From: JBAXQQ01 sp037131695
GTDB taxonomy: Bacteria > Armatimonadota > Hebobacteria > CAIYQO01
Reading direction: 5' to 3'
Length of the DNA stretch: 64,000 nucleotides
NCBI GenBank assembly: GCA_964638715.1
Contig: CAZWZF010000016.1
Location: 1 to 64,000, forward strand
Shown here: positions 8,771 through 18,658 of the stretch, one piece after another
Layout of the letters: the number at the start of each line of letters is the position of its first letter
Position numbering within the stretch: position 1 is the first letter of the stretch
Program-made: the position numbers and the translations under genes
The notes under the pieces: model-generated
What the model saw: the letters and a program-made list of their open reading frames with translations, nothing else
What the model was told of the DNA's origin: nothing
Databases searched by the model: none

Positions 8771-11700
8771 CTATTTTGATTCTTTTGACAGGCTGATTAT
8801 ACTCAATTTCATCAAATCATTCTCCCCAGCCGACAATGGTCGAATTATTATACTGTAACTCACTGGTTTGGAGGGTATCTGGTATTGTGGCAGTCGTTCA
8901 GCACGCAGACAGGTGTTGCCGGTGCCGGCCTGACGCCAATCTATATTCAATGTAATTTCATCACTGCGCTTCAATTCATAAGTGTGCGTTGCATCTGTCA
9001 TATCTTCAGTCGAATAATGTGAAACACTAACTTCCATCAATGACTGTGCTACTACCAGCAACCCGGCACCGGTAGAGTCGGTAAGCGCTGCCCAGCGTAC
9101 ATCCGTCTTATTCCCACATTCCTGTGGAAATGTATATGGTACATGCTGTTCATCTACGCTGCCGCTATACAAATCAACTTTTGCCCCGAGTTTTCTGTCT
9201 GCCATTGTTTCCCAGGGACCGCGACCATACCAGGTGAATTTTTCATATCCCGCTGGAATCTGCCACTGTGTCCCCAATCGCGGCAAAGTAGGCAAACCTG
9301 CTGCTGGAATGACAGTATGAGATATTTCTATATCACCATTCCCATAAATTTTATAGTTATATTTACTGATAAATATGACATTGTCATCAGCAGATTGACA
9401 GGTTTCAACATTTACTACAACACATGAAGAATCCTGTTGACAGCTCTGCATATCGACATTTGTAATCTGCAAATTATCATATCCTGCCTTTCGCCAACTA
9501 TCGGCAAATGCCACATCATTATCCAGTGGTGCACGCCAAATGTTCAAAATCGGTCCACGGTTTAATAATTCCCGTCTCTTGTATAACCATGAAACCATGG
9601 TGCCGACATTACGGCAAAAGATAATTTTAAAATCTTCACCGACAACAATTATTGCATTATCTTTATCTACAACAACTACCGGCGGCATAACAGTTAAGTC
9701 TAATATTTCAGCAGGAATGCTGATTGGCAAAGTAAACTGTTCCCAGGCGACTTCAAGACCTGATTTAGCCCAATTAACCTCACCGCGCAAACAAATACTC
9801 AAAGTTAGGCGATATTCCACTCCGGCGATTGGGACCGATACGTTATAAGGAATTGTTAATGTGCCTTTTTCACCTGGCGGAATCTCAACCGGTGATAATA
9901 TACCTTCCTGCAATATCTTGTCATCTGCTTGTAATACCCAACGGATATCCAATAAATTTAGATTCGTAAAGTAATATTTATTAGTGACTTCCACCTTGCC
10001 ATGCAATAAATCTATTGCTTTAAATCTCGCAGGTTGAATGACATGCTTAAAATCTATCAAAGCAGGCTGCGGGGTGCGGTCTGAAGAGACAATTCCATCG
10101 AGGCAATAATTGCCATCGTTCGGTACATCGCCAAAATCACCGCCGTAGGCATGCCATACGATACCGTCCGAATTTACGCGTTTAATGCCATGGTCTATCC
10201 ATTCCCAGATAAATCCGCCGATTAATCGAGGGTGTGATTCTATCAAATCCTGATATTCCTGCATATTACCAGTGCTGTTTCCCATTGACAACGCATATTC
10301 TTCCAGTAATATCGGACGTCCTGATTTCTCGTTTTGCACTAAATCTTCAATATTCTGCAAAGTAGGATAATGCATACCCACCATATCTACCACCGGTGCC
10401 GACATAGCATGATAATAATTTATCGGCCTGGTGTTATCAATCTCGCGAATAGTTTCCGCCATGGCATCAATATTGGGACCATAACCTGACTCGTTTCCAA
10501 GCGACCAAATGATTACACAAGGATGATTTTTATCTCTTTCCACCAGTCTTTGCGCCCGGTCAATATAGGCTTCACACCAGGCAGGATCATTGCTTAATTT
10601 ATCAAACATTCCATGGCTTTCCTGATCGGCTTCATCAATCAGATACAAACCTAACTCATCACATAACTCATACCAGCGCGGGTGATTTGGATAATGCGAG
10701 GTGCGGACGGCGTTAAAATTATGTTGTTTAATGAGTTCTATATCATATCGCATGACATCTTCAGTAATGCTGCGTCCGCGTTCGCAATCCCACTCGTGAC
10801 GGTTTACACCTTTCAAGCGGATTGCAACCCCATTTATAAAAAGTTGGCTGTCTTTAATCTCAACCTTGCGAAATCCCACTTTAACGCTGTTAACCGACAA
10901 AACAATATCATTTTCATCCCGTGTAGTAACCAGCAAAGTATATAAATTGGGTGTTTCAGACGTCCATTTTAAAGGATTATTCACCTGTTGTGAGACTATT
11001 ACAGTCAATTCATCAGTAACATTTGCTTTAACTTCATCAACAAAAACCCGGGTATTTTGATTATCAAGCAGTTCACATTCAACCCGGCAATTAACTACCT
11101 GATTGGAAAAACTCTTTACTTTAGCAGTTATTTGCAAATCAGCGTCTTTATACTGATCATCCAATACCGTGCGAACTGCCAAATCACGAAGGTGTATATG
11201 CGGTGCAGCATACAGGTAAACATCACGAAAAATACCACTCATCCACCACATATCCTGGTCTTCCATATATGTCGCGTCTGACCAGCGAAAAACTTGCACT
11301 GCCAGGACATTTTCACCTTTCTGCAGATATTGTGTGATGTTAAACTCCGCCTGATTTCTGCTACCCTGGCTGTAACCGACTTGTTTACCATTCACCCAAA
11401 GGTAAAATGCCGACTCTACACCTTCAAATACCAGAAAAACCTGTTTATTATCCCATCCATCAGGAATAGTGAAATTTCGTCGATAACACCCGGTCGGATT
11501 ATCATCATGCGGTACAAATGGCGGATTAACCGGAATTGGATACTGAATATTGGTATAAATAGGGATGCCATAACCATGCAATTCCCAATGACTTGGAACC
11601 GGCAAGTCATCCCAATTATTAACATCAAATGATTCTTTTAAAAAATCAATTGGAACTACCGCAGGATTAGCCGCATAATAAAACTTCCATAATCCATTCA

Positions 11701-11914
11701 ACATCTGACAATATGATGATGCATAGCGGTCACCATCTAATGCAGGAAACTCATTTGGATACGGCATCAATGTCGCATGGGGATATTCTTTATTTCGCGC
11801 AAAAACCGCCGGGTTTTCCCAATCGTTTTGTTCACCATTATTACAACCATCGCCAATTTCAACCGGGCCGGTATAATCGAACGCTTCCCAGTCTATAGAA
11901 TTATCTGTACCCAT
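8771..11914 (-). CDS. lacZ: GH2 beta-galactosidase (LacZ type)
   Basis: 1047 residues, colinear with E. coli LacZ: an N-terminal jelly roll (about 60-240), immunoglobulin-like domain, TIM barrel (about 360-650), a second sandwich and the C-terminal Bgal_small_N domain. The acid/base is E475 in SLGNESGYGP and the nucleophile is E539 in LLEEYALSMGNS. The sugar-binding NRHEWD and DEADQESHGM segments are present. There is no signal peptide, so the substrate is intracellular. AGGGGA precedes the ATG at a normal distance. No permease, kinase or repressor of a lac type is adjacent. The MATE gene upstream is divergent. The substrate may be galactosides other than lactose. Confidence 0.95.
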   Translation of the reverse strand: MGTDNSIDWEAFDYTGPVEIGDGCNNGEQNDWENPAVFARNKEYPHATLMPYPNEFPALDGDRYASSYCQMLNGLWKFYYAANPAVVPIDFLKESFDVNNWDDLPVPSHWELHGYGIPIYTNIQYPIPVNPPFVPHDDNPTGCYRRNFTIPDGWDNKQVFLVFEGVESAFYLWVNGKQVGYSQGSRNQAEFNITQYLQKGENVLAVQVFRWSDATYMEDQDMWWMSGIFRDVYLYAAPHIHLRDLAVRTVLDDQYKDADLQITAKVKSFSNQVVNCRVECELLDNQNTRVFVDEVKANVTDELTVIVSQQVNNPLKWTSETPNLYTLLVTTRDENDIVLSVNSVKVGFRKVEIKDSQLFINGVAIRLKGVNRHEWDCERGRSITEDVMRYDIELIKQHNFNAVRTSHYPNHPRWYELCDELGLYLIDEADQESHGMFDKLSNDPAWCEAYIDRAQRLVERDKNHPCVIIWSLGNESGYGPNIDAMAETIREIDNTRPINYYHAMSAPVVDMVGMHYPTLQNIEDLVQNEKSGRPILLEEYALSMGNSTGNMQEYQDLIESHPRLIGGFIWEWIDHGIKRVNSDGIVWHAYGGDFGDVPNDGNYCLDGIVSSDRTPQPALIDFKHVIQPARFKAIDLLHGKVEVTNKYYFTNLNLLDIRWVLQADDKILQEGILSPVEIPPGEKGTLTIPYNVSVPIAGVEYRLTLSICLRGEVNWAKSGLEVAWEQFTLPISIPAEILDLTVMPPVVVVDKDNAIIVVGEDFKIIFCRNVGTMVSWLYKRRELLNRGPILNIWRAPLDNDVAFADSWRKAGYDNLQITNVDMQSCQQDSSCVVVNVETCQSADDNVIFISKYNYKIYGNGDIEISHTVIPAAGLPTLPRLGTQWQIPAGYEKFTWYGRGPWETMADRKLGAKVDLYSGSVDEQHVPYTFPQECGNKTDVRWAALTDSTGAGLLVVAQSLMEVSVSHYSTEDMTDATHTYELKRSDEITLNIDWRQAGTGNTCLRAERLPQYQIPSKPVSYSIIIRPLSAGENDLMKLSIISLSKESK

Positions 11915-12052
11915 GTCGAATCCCCTGTTTCATTCTTTCAGGAAAAGTATACACAATTTTATGGCTCTTCGCTTTATTTTTTCTCTATAACCAAGCTTTA
12001 AAACAAATAATTTCATCTATCTTTTAAAAACCTAAATTGGTATAATAAATCC

Positions 12053-13543
12053 ATGACAGAAGAGAAAAAAACGCATGGTGGTGGCAAGGATTTTACTACC
12101 GGATCAATCCCGAGGAACTTATTACATATAGCTTTACCGATGTTGTTGGGCAATTTGCTGCAAACAATGTATATGGTCGTTAACCGTATCTGGGTTGGAC
12201 ATTTTCTGGGTCCTGATGCTATGGCAGCAGTGACTAACAGCTTCCCGGTATTTTTTATCATGATGGCGATAATTAACGGCATGACTATCGCATCGTCTAT
12301 CCTGGTATCGCAATATTACGGCGCAAAACAGATAAAAGATCTTCGCAGAGTTGTAAATACCTCATGGATGATCATTCTGGGTATGTCAATCGTGCTTACT
12401 GTCCTTGGCACTATATTTGCACATGAATTGCTGACATTAATCCACACCCCGCCGGAAATCATGCAGCAAACCGAAGGCTTTTTAAAACTGCTGTTTTTAA
12501 CCATGCCTGTTCAATTCACCATGTTCCTGCTGGTCGCATTATTGCGCGGTATTGGCGATACTATATCACCTTTATATTTCCAATCAATTTTTCTTGTTTT
12601 AACGGCTATTTTAGACCCGATACTTATTTTCGGCATGTTTGGACTACCAAAATGTGGAATCAACGGAACCATGTATGCTACTTTAATAACAATGTCCGGT
12701 GGTTTGATATCACTGGCGTTATTTATGAGAAGAAAACAGTCGCCGGTATCGCCAAGCTGGTTGAAATTCTGTTTTGATAAGCCTACCGCAAAAATGATAT
12801 TTAAAATCGGACTGCCATCAGCATTCCAGCAAATATTAGTTTCCGCACAATTTATGATGATGACCTATATGATTAATCAATTCGGCACAAATGCTTCAGC
12901 AGCATTTGGTGCCGGGATGACCATTGATAATATAGCATTCATGCCGGCTATGTTAATGGGAATGGCTATTTCATCAGTGGCCGGACAAAATATCGGCATA
13001 GAGAAATTTAATCGGGCAGGTACAGCATTTTATTGGGGAATGATTATCAGCGGCGGAATCACACTTATTATCGCGTTATCAGCAGCATTATTTCCGCATG
13101 TATTGCTGATGCCATTCATAAAATCAGACTCGCAAATAGTAATGAATTACGCAATGGATTATCTGCGGGTAATGGCGATAAGCTATATGATTTATTCAAT
13201 AATGTTCAGCGCAAACGGCGTCATGAATGGTGCCGGTATGACACTGATAACCACTATTTCAACCGTAGTTGGCCTTTGGGTTGTCCGTGTGCCGCTTGCC
13301 TATTATTTATCTGGGCTTTCCACCGGCAACTGGTGGTTTTCATTCCTGCCACATCGCAATAGGGATATTCACGGGATTTGGATAGCCATGGTGGCTGGTG
13401 TCGCAGTCAGCGCGGTGCTTAGCCTGATATTCTTTTATTCTGGAATGTGGAAAAAATCGCTGGTAAAGAAAGAAATTCCCAAAATAAATCATGAAACTTC
13501 AAATTGTGGTTGCGATATTATCGACAATACAGCTTGCGAGTAA
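12053..13543 (+). CDS. MATE family efflux transporter
   Basis: 496 residues with twelve predicted membrane helices in two homologous halves. It has the MATE-type opening (LLHIALPMLLGNLLQTMY, WVGHFLGPDAMAA) and the matching second half beginning near residue 240 (GLPSAFQQILVSAQFMMM). MATE proteins export cationic drugs or metabolites in exchange for Na+ or H+; the cargo here is unknown. No Shine-Dalgarno is visible. A TATAAT at 12041-12046 ends six bases before the ATG, so the transcript could be leaderless, although no good -35 is seen. The short basic/acidic C-terminal tail with two cysteines is unremarkable. Confidence 0.92.
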   Translation: MTEEKKTHGGGKDFTTGSIPRNLLHIALPMLLGNLLQTMYMVVNRIWVGHFLGPDAMAAVTNSFPVFFIMMAIINGMTIASSILVSQYYGAKQIKDLRRVVNTSWMIILGMSIVLTVLGTIFAHELLTLIHTPPEIMQQTEGFLKLLFLTMPVQFTMFLLVALLRGIGDTISPLYFQSIFLVLTAILDPILIFGMFGLPKCGINGTMYATLITMSGGLISLALFMRRKQSPVSPSWLKFCFDKPTAKMIFKIGLPSAFQQILVSAQFMMMTYMINQFGTNASAAFGAGMTIDNIAFMPAMLMGMAISSVAGQNIGIEKFNRAGTAFYWGMIISGGITLIIALSAALFPHVLLMPFIKSDSQIVMNYAMDYLRVMAISYMIYSIMFSANGVMNGAGMTLITTISTVVGLWVVRVPLAYYLSGLSTGNWWFSFLPHRNRDIHGIWIAMVAGVAVSAVLSLIFFYSGMWKKSLVKKEIPKINHETSNCGCDIIDNTACE

Positions 13544-13575
13544 TATAATCTATAAAAAGAAACTGGAGGCGCATT

Positions 13576-14130
13576 ATGTGGGGTCCACTTATCGTTGCTA
13601 TCGCATTGGTAGTAATTATCATTTTTATGTTTGTCGGTATTTACAACCGATTAGTAAACCTGCGTGAAATGATAAGAAATGCCTGGAGTCAAATTGATGT
13701 CCAGTTAAAACGCCGACATGACTTGATTCCTAACCTTATTGAAACAGTTAAAGGCTACTCGAATTTCGAGAGCAGCACCTTGGAAAAAGTTATTCAAGCC
13801 AGAAATATGGCGATGAGTGCTACAACTATCGAAGACAAACAGCAGGCAGAAAATACGCTGTCAGGCACTTTAAAGTCACTTTTCGCCCTTTCAGAATCAT
13901 ATCCTGACTTGAAAGCTAATGCCAGCTACATGCAGTTGCAGGAAGAATTAACCGCAACTGAATCAAAAATCGCATTCGCACGACAATATTACAATGACAC
14001 AGTAAATGTTTTCAACGCATCCATTAAAACTTTCCCAACAGTAATGTTCGCAGCGTCATGGGGATTTTCTGAACAGAAATATTTTGAAGTTGTGGATGCC
14101 GACCGCGAAGTACCACAGGTTAAATTTTAA
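13576..14130 (+). CDS. lemA: LemA family protein
   Basis: 184 residues: one N-terminal membrane helix (about 4-24, then YNRLVNLREMIRNAWSQIDV) followed by the LemA helical bundle with RRHDLIPNLIETVKGY. LemA proteins are membrane-anchored and of unclear role. They are often encoded beside an HtpX/M48-like protease, as here, where the protease gene begins three bases after this stop. TGGAGG precedes the ATG. It is the first gene of a compact run reaching mutL. Confidence 0.93.
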   Translation: MWGPLIVAIALVVIIIFMFVGIYNRLVNLREMIRNAWSQIDVQLKRRHDLIPNLIETVKGYSNFESSTLEKVIQARNMAMSATTIEDKQQAENTLSGTLKSLFALSESYPDLKANASYMQLQEELTATESKIAFARQYYNDTVNVFNASIKTFPTVMFAASWGFSEQKYFEVVDADREVPQVKF

Positions 14131-14133
14131 GCA

Positions 14134-15129
14134 ATGCCTGATTTTAAATTTGGATTAGAAGTACAAGATACAGAGCGTCGAGAGATAAATATCAACAATT
14201 ATCAGCCGCCGCCACATATAAGACAGCCTATGCTGTTTCAAGACCAGATTGCCGGAAATATAACCGGCACCTGGATCCTGATGATTGTTTTCATTATATT
14301 TTTCACTGGTCTAATCTGGGCAGCAGGGGTATACTTTGATCGTGATTTAGCAGTACCTTTAGCCATTATTGCCATGGTTATCACTTTCATTACTACTTAT
14401 GCCAGCTACTATAATTCTGACAAGATAGTACTTTCCATGTCGCAGGCGCGCCCGGCAACAAAAGAAGAATTCCCGGTGCTGTTTAATACTATGGAAGGCC
14501 TTACCATTGCAGCTGGTCTGGGAACAATACCGCCTTTGTATATAATTGATGATGAAGCACCAAATGCTTTTGCAACCGGACGCGATTTAGAACATTCCGC
14601 AGTTGCTGTTACTACCGGACTGCTGGATAAATTAGATCGCTACCAGATAGAAGGCGTTCTGGCTCATGAATTAAGCCATGTAGTGAACCGCGACATCTTG
14701 CTGGCAACTCTCACATCAATATTAGTTGGCACCATTGTGCTGTTATCCGACTGGCTGATAAGAATAAGTTTTTTTGGTGGCGGCAGAAGGCGCAGCAGCA
14801 ATGACAGCGGTGGCGGCATATTGGCTATCATCGCGCTGATCGTAATAGTTATTTCGCCTATTGTTGCTACACTGATGCAATTAGCGGTATCACGAAAACG
14901 TGAATACCTGGCAGATGCCCATGCCGTTAAATTAACCCGCTACCCAGAAGGGCTTGCCGGTGCGTTGGAAGCAATATCACGCGATACCAATCCATTGGAA
15001 GTAGCCAACAAAGCTACAGCTAATTTATATATATCCAATCCTCTGCAAGACCACGGTGGATGGTTAAACTCTATGTTCAGCACACACCCGCCTATCGATG
15101 AAAGGATAGCGCGATTGCGCAGCATGTAA
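14134..15129 (+). CDS. htpX: M48 family zinc metalloprotease (HtpX-like)
   Basis: 331 residues. Two membrane helices at about 46-92, the zinc-binding HELSH at 178-182, two more helices at about 193-245, and the third ligand glutamate in the REYLADAHAVKLTRYPEG segment. The C terminus has STHPPIDERIARL, the usual HtpX ending. It should degrade misfolded membrane proteins, with the active site on the cytoplasmic side. The N-terminal 40 residues (proline-rich, PPPHIRQP) are longer than in E. coli HtpX. It is cotranscribed with lemA, and its stop overlaps the next start by one base. Confidence 0.9.
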   Translation: MPDFKFGLEVQDTERREININNYQPPPHIRQPMLFQDQIAGNITGTWILMIVFIIFFTGLIWAAGVYFDRDLAVPLAIIAMVITFITTYASYYNSDKIVLSMSQARPATKEEFPVLFNTMEGLTIAAGLGTIPPLYIIDDEAPNAFATGRDLEHSAVAVTTGLLDKLDRYQIEGVLAHELSHVVNRDILLATLTSILVGTIVLLSDWLIRISFFGGGRRRSSNDSGGGILAIIALIVIVISPIVATLMQLAVSRKREYLADAHAVKLTRYPEGLAGALEAISRDTNPLEVANKATANLYISNPLQDHGGWLNSMFSTHPPIDERIARLRSM

Positions 15130-15971
15130 TGAAAAAGATATTCGCTATTGCAGCTATTTTTACCGTCATAGCCTGTCACGCCGCTAAGCCGCTGCCTTTA
15201 AATCCATTTATCATCCATCCTGCACCGGTAAAAAATAAATTAGATGGCAAAATTGATGAGTGGAATGATAACAGCAAGATAACGCTTAATCGTTGGAATT
15301 GGCGGATTAAAACAGGTAAAACGGTAATTTACGCCAGTGATGACGATTTGTCGGCAACAGTGAATATCGGATGGAAAAAAGGATATATCGTCATATCCGC
15401 ATTTATAATTGACGACTCCTGGCATCCCGGAAGTAATGAAAATCCCGATGCTGGCGATACTGTAATTATATATATTGCACCCTCAAACCCTATTGGTAAT
15501 CCACCTGCTGCACCTTATGAAATAATAATTGGCGGAAATCCGACAGCGACTTATATTAAATTGGCAGATGATAAGTATCAGGAAATACCCGACGCATTGT
15601 TGGGATATGTCCGCGCCCACGCGATACTAAACACCGAGAAAACCAATGTCGAGGAAGGCAAAAAGCCGGATGAATATTTGACGAAGTGCTGGATTGAAAC
15701 GGCTATCCCGGTGTCGGAACTGCCTGGCGTTATTTTACCAAATGGCTTGATAAATTTCGGCATTACAGTGCGTGATGACGACGGAGATGGTATTCGCGGC
15801 GAATTGCGATGGCGCGGGAATAAAGGTGAATTAAAATCCGCTGATGGCTTTGCTGTTGGCAAATTTTATATGCAAAATGAGGACAAGAATGGACAATCGC
15901 TTGTTAAAAGTACTGTTACTGGCGGCGGGAGCAGTGGGAGCAGCAGCACTGTGGCAGGGACTAAAAAATAG
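15129..15971 (+). CDS. Secreted/lipoprotein with CBM9-like sugar-binding domain
   Basis: 280 residues. The signal sequence MKKIFAIAAIFTVIACHA contains VIAC, a plausible lipobox, so the protein may be lipid-anchored. The mature part looks like a family-9 carbohydrate-binding or DOMON-type beta sandwich: an early KLDGKIDEWND segment, then WKKGYIVISAFIIDDSW and DAGDTVIIYIAPS. The C terminus is a Gly/Ser linker-like tail (TGGGSSGSSSTV). There is no catalytic domain, so it is a binding protein. Its start shares one base with the htpX stop, and its 3' end overlaps the next gene by 83 bp in another frame, implying translational coupling. Confidence 0.6.
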   Translation: MKKIFAIAAIFTVIACHAAKPLPLNPFIIHPAPVKNKLDGKIDEWNDNSKITLNRWNWRIKTGKTVIYASDDDLSATVNIGWKKGYIVISAFIIDDSWHPGSNENPDAGDTVIIYIAPSNPIGNPPAAPYEIIIGGNPTATYIKLADDKYQEIPDALLGYVRAHAILNTEKTNVEEGKKPDEYLTKCWIETAIPVSELPGVILPNGLINFGITVRDDDGDGIRGELRWRGNKGELKSADGFAVGKFYMQNEDKNGQSLVKSTVTGGGSSGSSSTVAGTKK

Positions 15972-16695
15972 CAAACAACTTGAATTATCAGATTTAAAGG
16001 TCAAATTGCCCGGTTTGCCGACTCAATTTGATGATTTTAAATTATTATTCATTACCGATACTCATCTGCGGCAGCATACCAGCAAAATAGATTTAATCCT
16101 GCAAAAATGCGACGAAGCCAAGCCAGACTTAATATGCCTGGGTGGCGATTATTGCTTCACCAGCATGTCGTCGAATTCTGCGATCCAACTTTTTGACTCG
16201 TTATCAGCACGGTGCAAAACTGTTGGTATCCTTGGCAATGCAGATTATCGCATTAACGAAGATACCCGCAAAAGTTGGACAAAACATATAAAATTACTGG
16301 TTAACCACTCTTTATGCCTGCAGCGTAATGGCAAAGAATTGTGGATTACCGGTGTTGATGACCCGCATCACGAACGCGACATATTGCCGATTGCACTGGC
16401 ACCAGTGCCGGATAACGCGTCTGTTATTTTACTCGCACATTCACCGGAGATTATCAACCGGCCAATTGATAAAAGAATCAAGCTGATATTGACCGGCCAT
16501 ACCCATGGCGGACAAATATGCATGCCGGATGGCAAAGCACTTTACAATAATATTTCACTGCCCGCGGAATTTTCCAGCGGACTGCATGAAGTTGGCGATG
16601 CCATGCTATATGTCAGCCGTGGTGTCGGCTCTACCCGGGTGCCGGTTAGATTTTCCTGCCCGCCTGAATTAACATTGATAACATTAAAGGCATAA
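15889..16695 (+). CDS. Membrane-anchored metallophosphoesterase (YkuE-like)
   Basis: 268 residues from the ATG at 15889, chosen because GAGGA lies just upstream; longer frames begin at 15844 and 15877. An N-terminal helix (LLKVLLLAAGAVGAAALW) anchors the catalytic domain. Metallophosphoesterase blocks seen: ITDTHL, GGDY, LLAHSPE and LTGHTHGGQ. The usual GNHD/E block reads LGNADYR, so the conserved histidine is alanine. Relatives hydrolyse phospholipid or UDP-lipid pyrophosphates at the membrane. Whether this one is active is open. The gene overlaps the upstream lipoprotein gene by 83 bp and ends five bases before mutL. Confidence 0.82.
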   Translation: MDNRLLKVLLLAAGAVGAAALWQGLKNSKQLELSDLKVKLPGLPTQFDDFKLLFITDTHLRQHTSKIDLILQKCDEAKPDLICLGGDYCFTSMSSNSAIQLFDSLSARCKTVGILGNADYRINEDTRKSWTKHIKLLVNHSLCLQRNGKELWITGVDDPHHERDILPIALAPVPDNASVILLAHSPEIINRPIDKRIKLILTGHTHGGQICMPDGKALYNNISLPAEFSSGLHEVGDAMLYVSRGVGSTRVPVRFSCPPELTLITLKA

Positions 16696-16700
16696 ATTAC

Positions 16701-18461
16701 ATGACCATTCAGATTTTAGAAGAATCTATTGCTAATAAAATATCCGCTGGCGAAGTTATCGAACGGCCGGCATCAGTAGTAAAAGAACTGGTAGAAAACT
16801 CTATTGATGCGGGCGGTACACATATTATCATCGAAATTGAAGATGCCGGAAAAAAACTTATTGCGGTAACGGACGATGGCATAGGAATGTCGGCAGAAGA
16901 TGCAGTACTATCGCTGCAGAGACATGCCACCAGCAAAATTTCTACCGCAGATGATTTATTTTCCATCCGCACCCTTGGTTTTCGCGGTGAGGCGATGCCG
17001 TCGATATCATCTATCAGCAATATGCATATTACCACCCGCCTGCGCGACGCGGAACTGGGGGTAAACCTGATGATTAACGCTGGGAAAATAGAAGAAATGG
17101 AAGATATAAGCTGCCCGGCGGGAACGCGAATTGAAGTGCGGCAGCTATTTTTCAACACTCCGGCAAGGCTGAAATTTCTAAAATCCGACCAGACAGAACT
17201 CGGACAGATAACCGATATTATCAACGCGTTGTCATTATGCCACAACAAAATAGATTTCCGACTGATAGTCAATGGACGCGAATCATTATCCCGTCCGGTG
17301 GCAGAGATGGAAGGCAGAGTATCTTCATGGCTGGGACGCGAAGTTGCCGAATCGATGTCAAAGGTAAAACTTGAAATACCCGGGATAAAGATTGAAGGAT
17401 TTGCCGGCAAACCGGAACATTCCCGGCCAAACCGCAGCGGGCAGCTTTTCTTTGTAAATGGCAGAAGAATCATCAACCGCACCCTCACCCACGCCTTTGA
17501 AATGCCGTTTGATGGTCATTTAGAACCGAAACGATTCCCCGTCGGGGTAATCCGCATTTACATGGATCCCGAGTTAGTCGATGTGAACGTTCACCCGGCA
17601 AAGGCGGAAGTGCGGTTTCATCGTGACGGCGAGATGCATTCCGCGGTGCATAAAGCAGTCAAAAACGCGATGACTGACGTTAATATGGCAAAGACGCTGT
17701 CAACATGGCAGCCAAGCCCGGACTCGTTTCGCAGGAATACTGATAACGAACTGCCGGCAATCACCACAACAAACGAATTACCGCATCTTAACGTCATGCC
17801 ATCAAACATTCGCCAGATGCCGACAGCAGAAAGTCATCCTACCCCTGCCGCCCCATCCCATATCACCGGTATCCGCGCCATCGGCCAGTTGCATAACGCA
17901 TATCTGCTGGCAGAAGGCAGAGACGGTTTGCTGATTATCAACCAGCACCGCGCCCATGAAAGAATAATTTTTGATAAAATGCTGGCAAATTATTCCAATG
18001 TTGACTCGCAATTGTTGTTAATGCCGCAAAATATTCATTTCGACCATACCGAACTATCAATCATTCTGGAAAAACTGGAGTCTTTTCTCAGTTGCGGTTA
18101 CGACCTGCAGCCGTTAAGCGGACAAAGCATCATGGTACGCGCCGTGCCGGCTATCCTGTCGACCCGCGACGCCGAAGGTACTCTGCGCGAAATTATTGCC
18201 GACCTGTGCGGAATCAACCATATCGCGTCATACGCGGAAGATAACAACATCGAAAAATCAATCATGGAAGCCCGCCGAAAATTCATCGCTATAATCGCCT
18301 GTCACGGCGCCCTGAAAGCCGGAAAGTTCCTGACGCCAACAGAACAGCAAAACCTGATAGACGGCCTTCAGGAGTCATCCTCGCCCACTATATGCCCCCA
18401 CGGCGACCCCATAATGATGACTATCAGCAGTTATGAGTTGAATAAACGGTTTTACAGGTAG
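16701..18461 (+). CDS. mutL: DNA mismatch repair protein MutL
   Basis: 586 residues. The N-terminal GHKL ATPase is complete: ENSIDAG, DDGIGM, TLGFRGEA, and the FFNTPARLKFLKS loop. There is a linker at about 330-390 and a C-terminal dimerisation domain. The endonuclease motif DQHA-x2-E-x4-E of nicking MutL proteins appears as NQHRAHERIIFD: first Asp to Asn, Ala to Arg and last Glu to Asp. ACHGALKAG and CPHGDP stand for the other metal-site blocks. It therefore has an endonuclease-type layout with an altered first motif. No mutS is in the window. It is the last gene of the lemA-to-mutL run. Confidence 0.96.
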   Translation: MTIQILEESIANKISAGEVIERPASVVKELVENSIDAGGTHIIIEIEDAGKKLIAVTDDGIGMSAEDAVLSLQRHATSKISTADDLFSIRTLGFRGEAMPSISSISNMHITTRLRDAELGVNLMINAGKIEEMEDISCPAGTRIEVRQLFFNTPARLKFLKSDQTELGQITDIINALSLCHNKIDFRLIVNGRESLSRPVAEMEGRVSSWLGREVAESMSKVKLEIPGIKIEGFAGKPEHSRPNRSGQLFFVNGRRIINRTLTHAFEMPFDGHLEPKRFPVGVIRIYMDPELVDVNVHPAKAEVRFHRDGEMHSAVHKAVKNAMTDVNMAKTLSTWQPSPDSFRRNTDNELPAITTTNELPHLNVMPSNIRQMPTAESHPTPAAPSHITGIRAIGQLHNAYLLAEGRDGLLIINQHRAHERIIFDKMLANYSNVDSQLLLMPQNIHFDHTELSIILEKLESFLSCGYDLQPLSGQSIMVRAVPAILSTRDAEGTLREIIADLCGINHIASYAEDNNIEKSIMEARRKFIAIIACHGALKAGKFLTPTEQQNLIDGLQESSSPTICPHGDPIMMTISSYELNKRFYR

Positions 18462-18465
18462 ATTT

Positions 18466-18596
18466 TTTGTCTGAACCACGGATTGAGAGGATCAAAAGAA
18501 TTAGGTGGATTATTATTGTCTACTTACCCACAATTTACAACTATAGCAAAATCCATCAAATCCCAAAAATCCTCTCAATCCGTTGTTCAGACAAAA
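18466..18596. repeat. Long inverted repeat (GTCTGAACCACGGATTGAGAGG type)
   Basis: Left arm about 18466-18492 reads TTTTTGTCTGAACCACGG then ATTGAGAGGAT. The right arm at 18569-18596 is its near-perfect reverse complement (ATCCTCTCAATCCGTTG then TTCAGACAAAAG). A weaker inner pair (GGTGGATT / AATCCATC) continues the stem. It fills the gap between convergent genes and may fold as a long hairpin or be a MITE-like element. Confidence 0.7.
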
Positions 18597-18605
18597 GTTC
18601 ATAAC

Positions 18606-18643
18606 AAAAAAAAGCCGCACCCACTTTCACAGGTGCGGCTTTC
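18606..18643 (-). terminator. Rho-independent terminator
   Basis: AAGCCGCACC and its complement GGTGCGGCTT enclose a nine-base loop and are followed on the minus strand by eight T residues. It lies 16 bp after the stop of the 621-residue secreted protein. Confidence 0.85.
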
Positions 18644-18658
18644 ATCTCTTTTAATTTA

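Noticed and set aside
16709..17488. 259-residue minus-strand frame inside mutL
   Set aside because: Antisense to the conserved GHKL ATPase; a shadow of codon bias.
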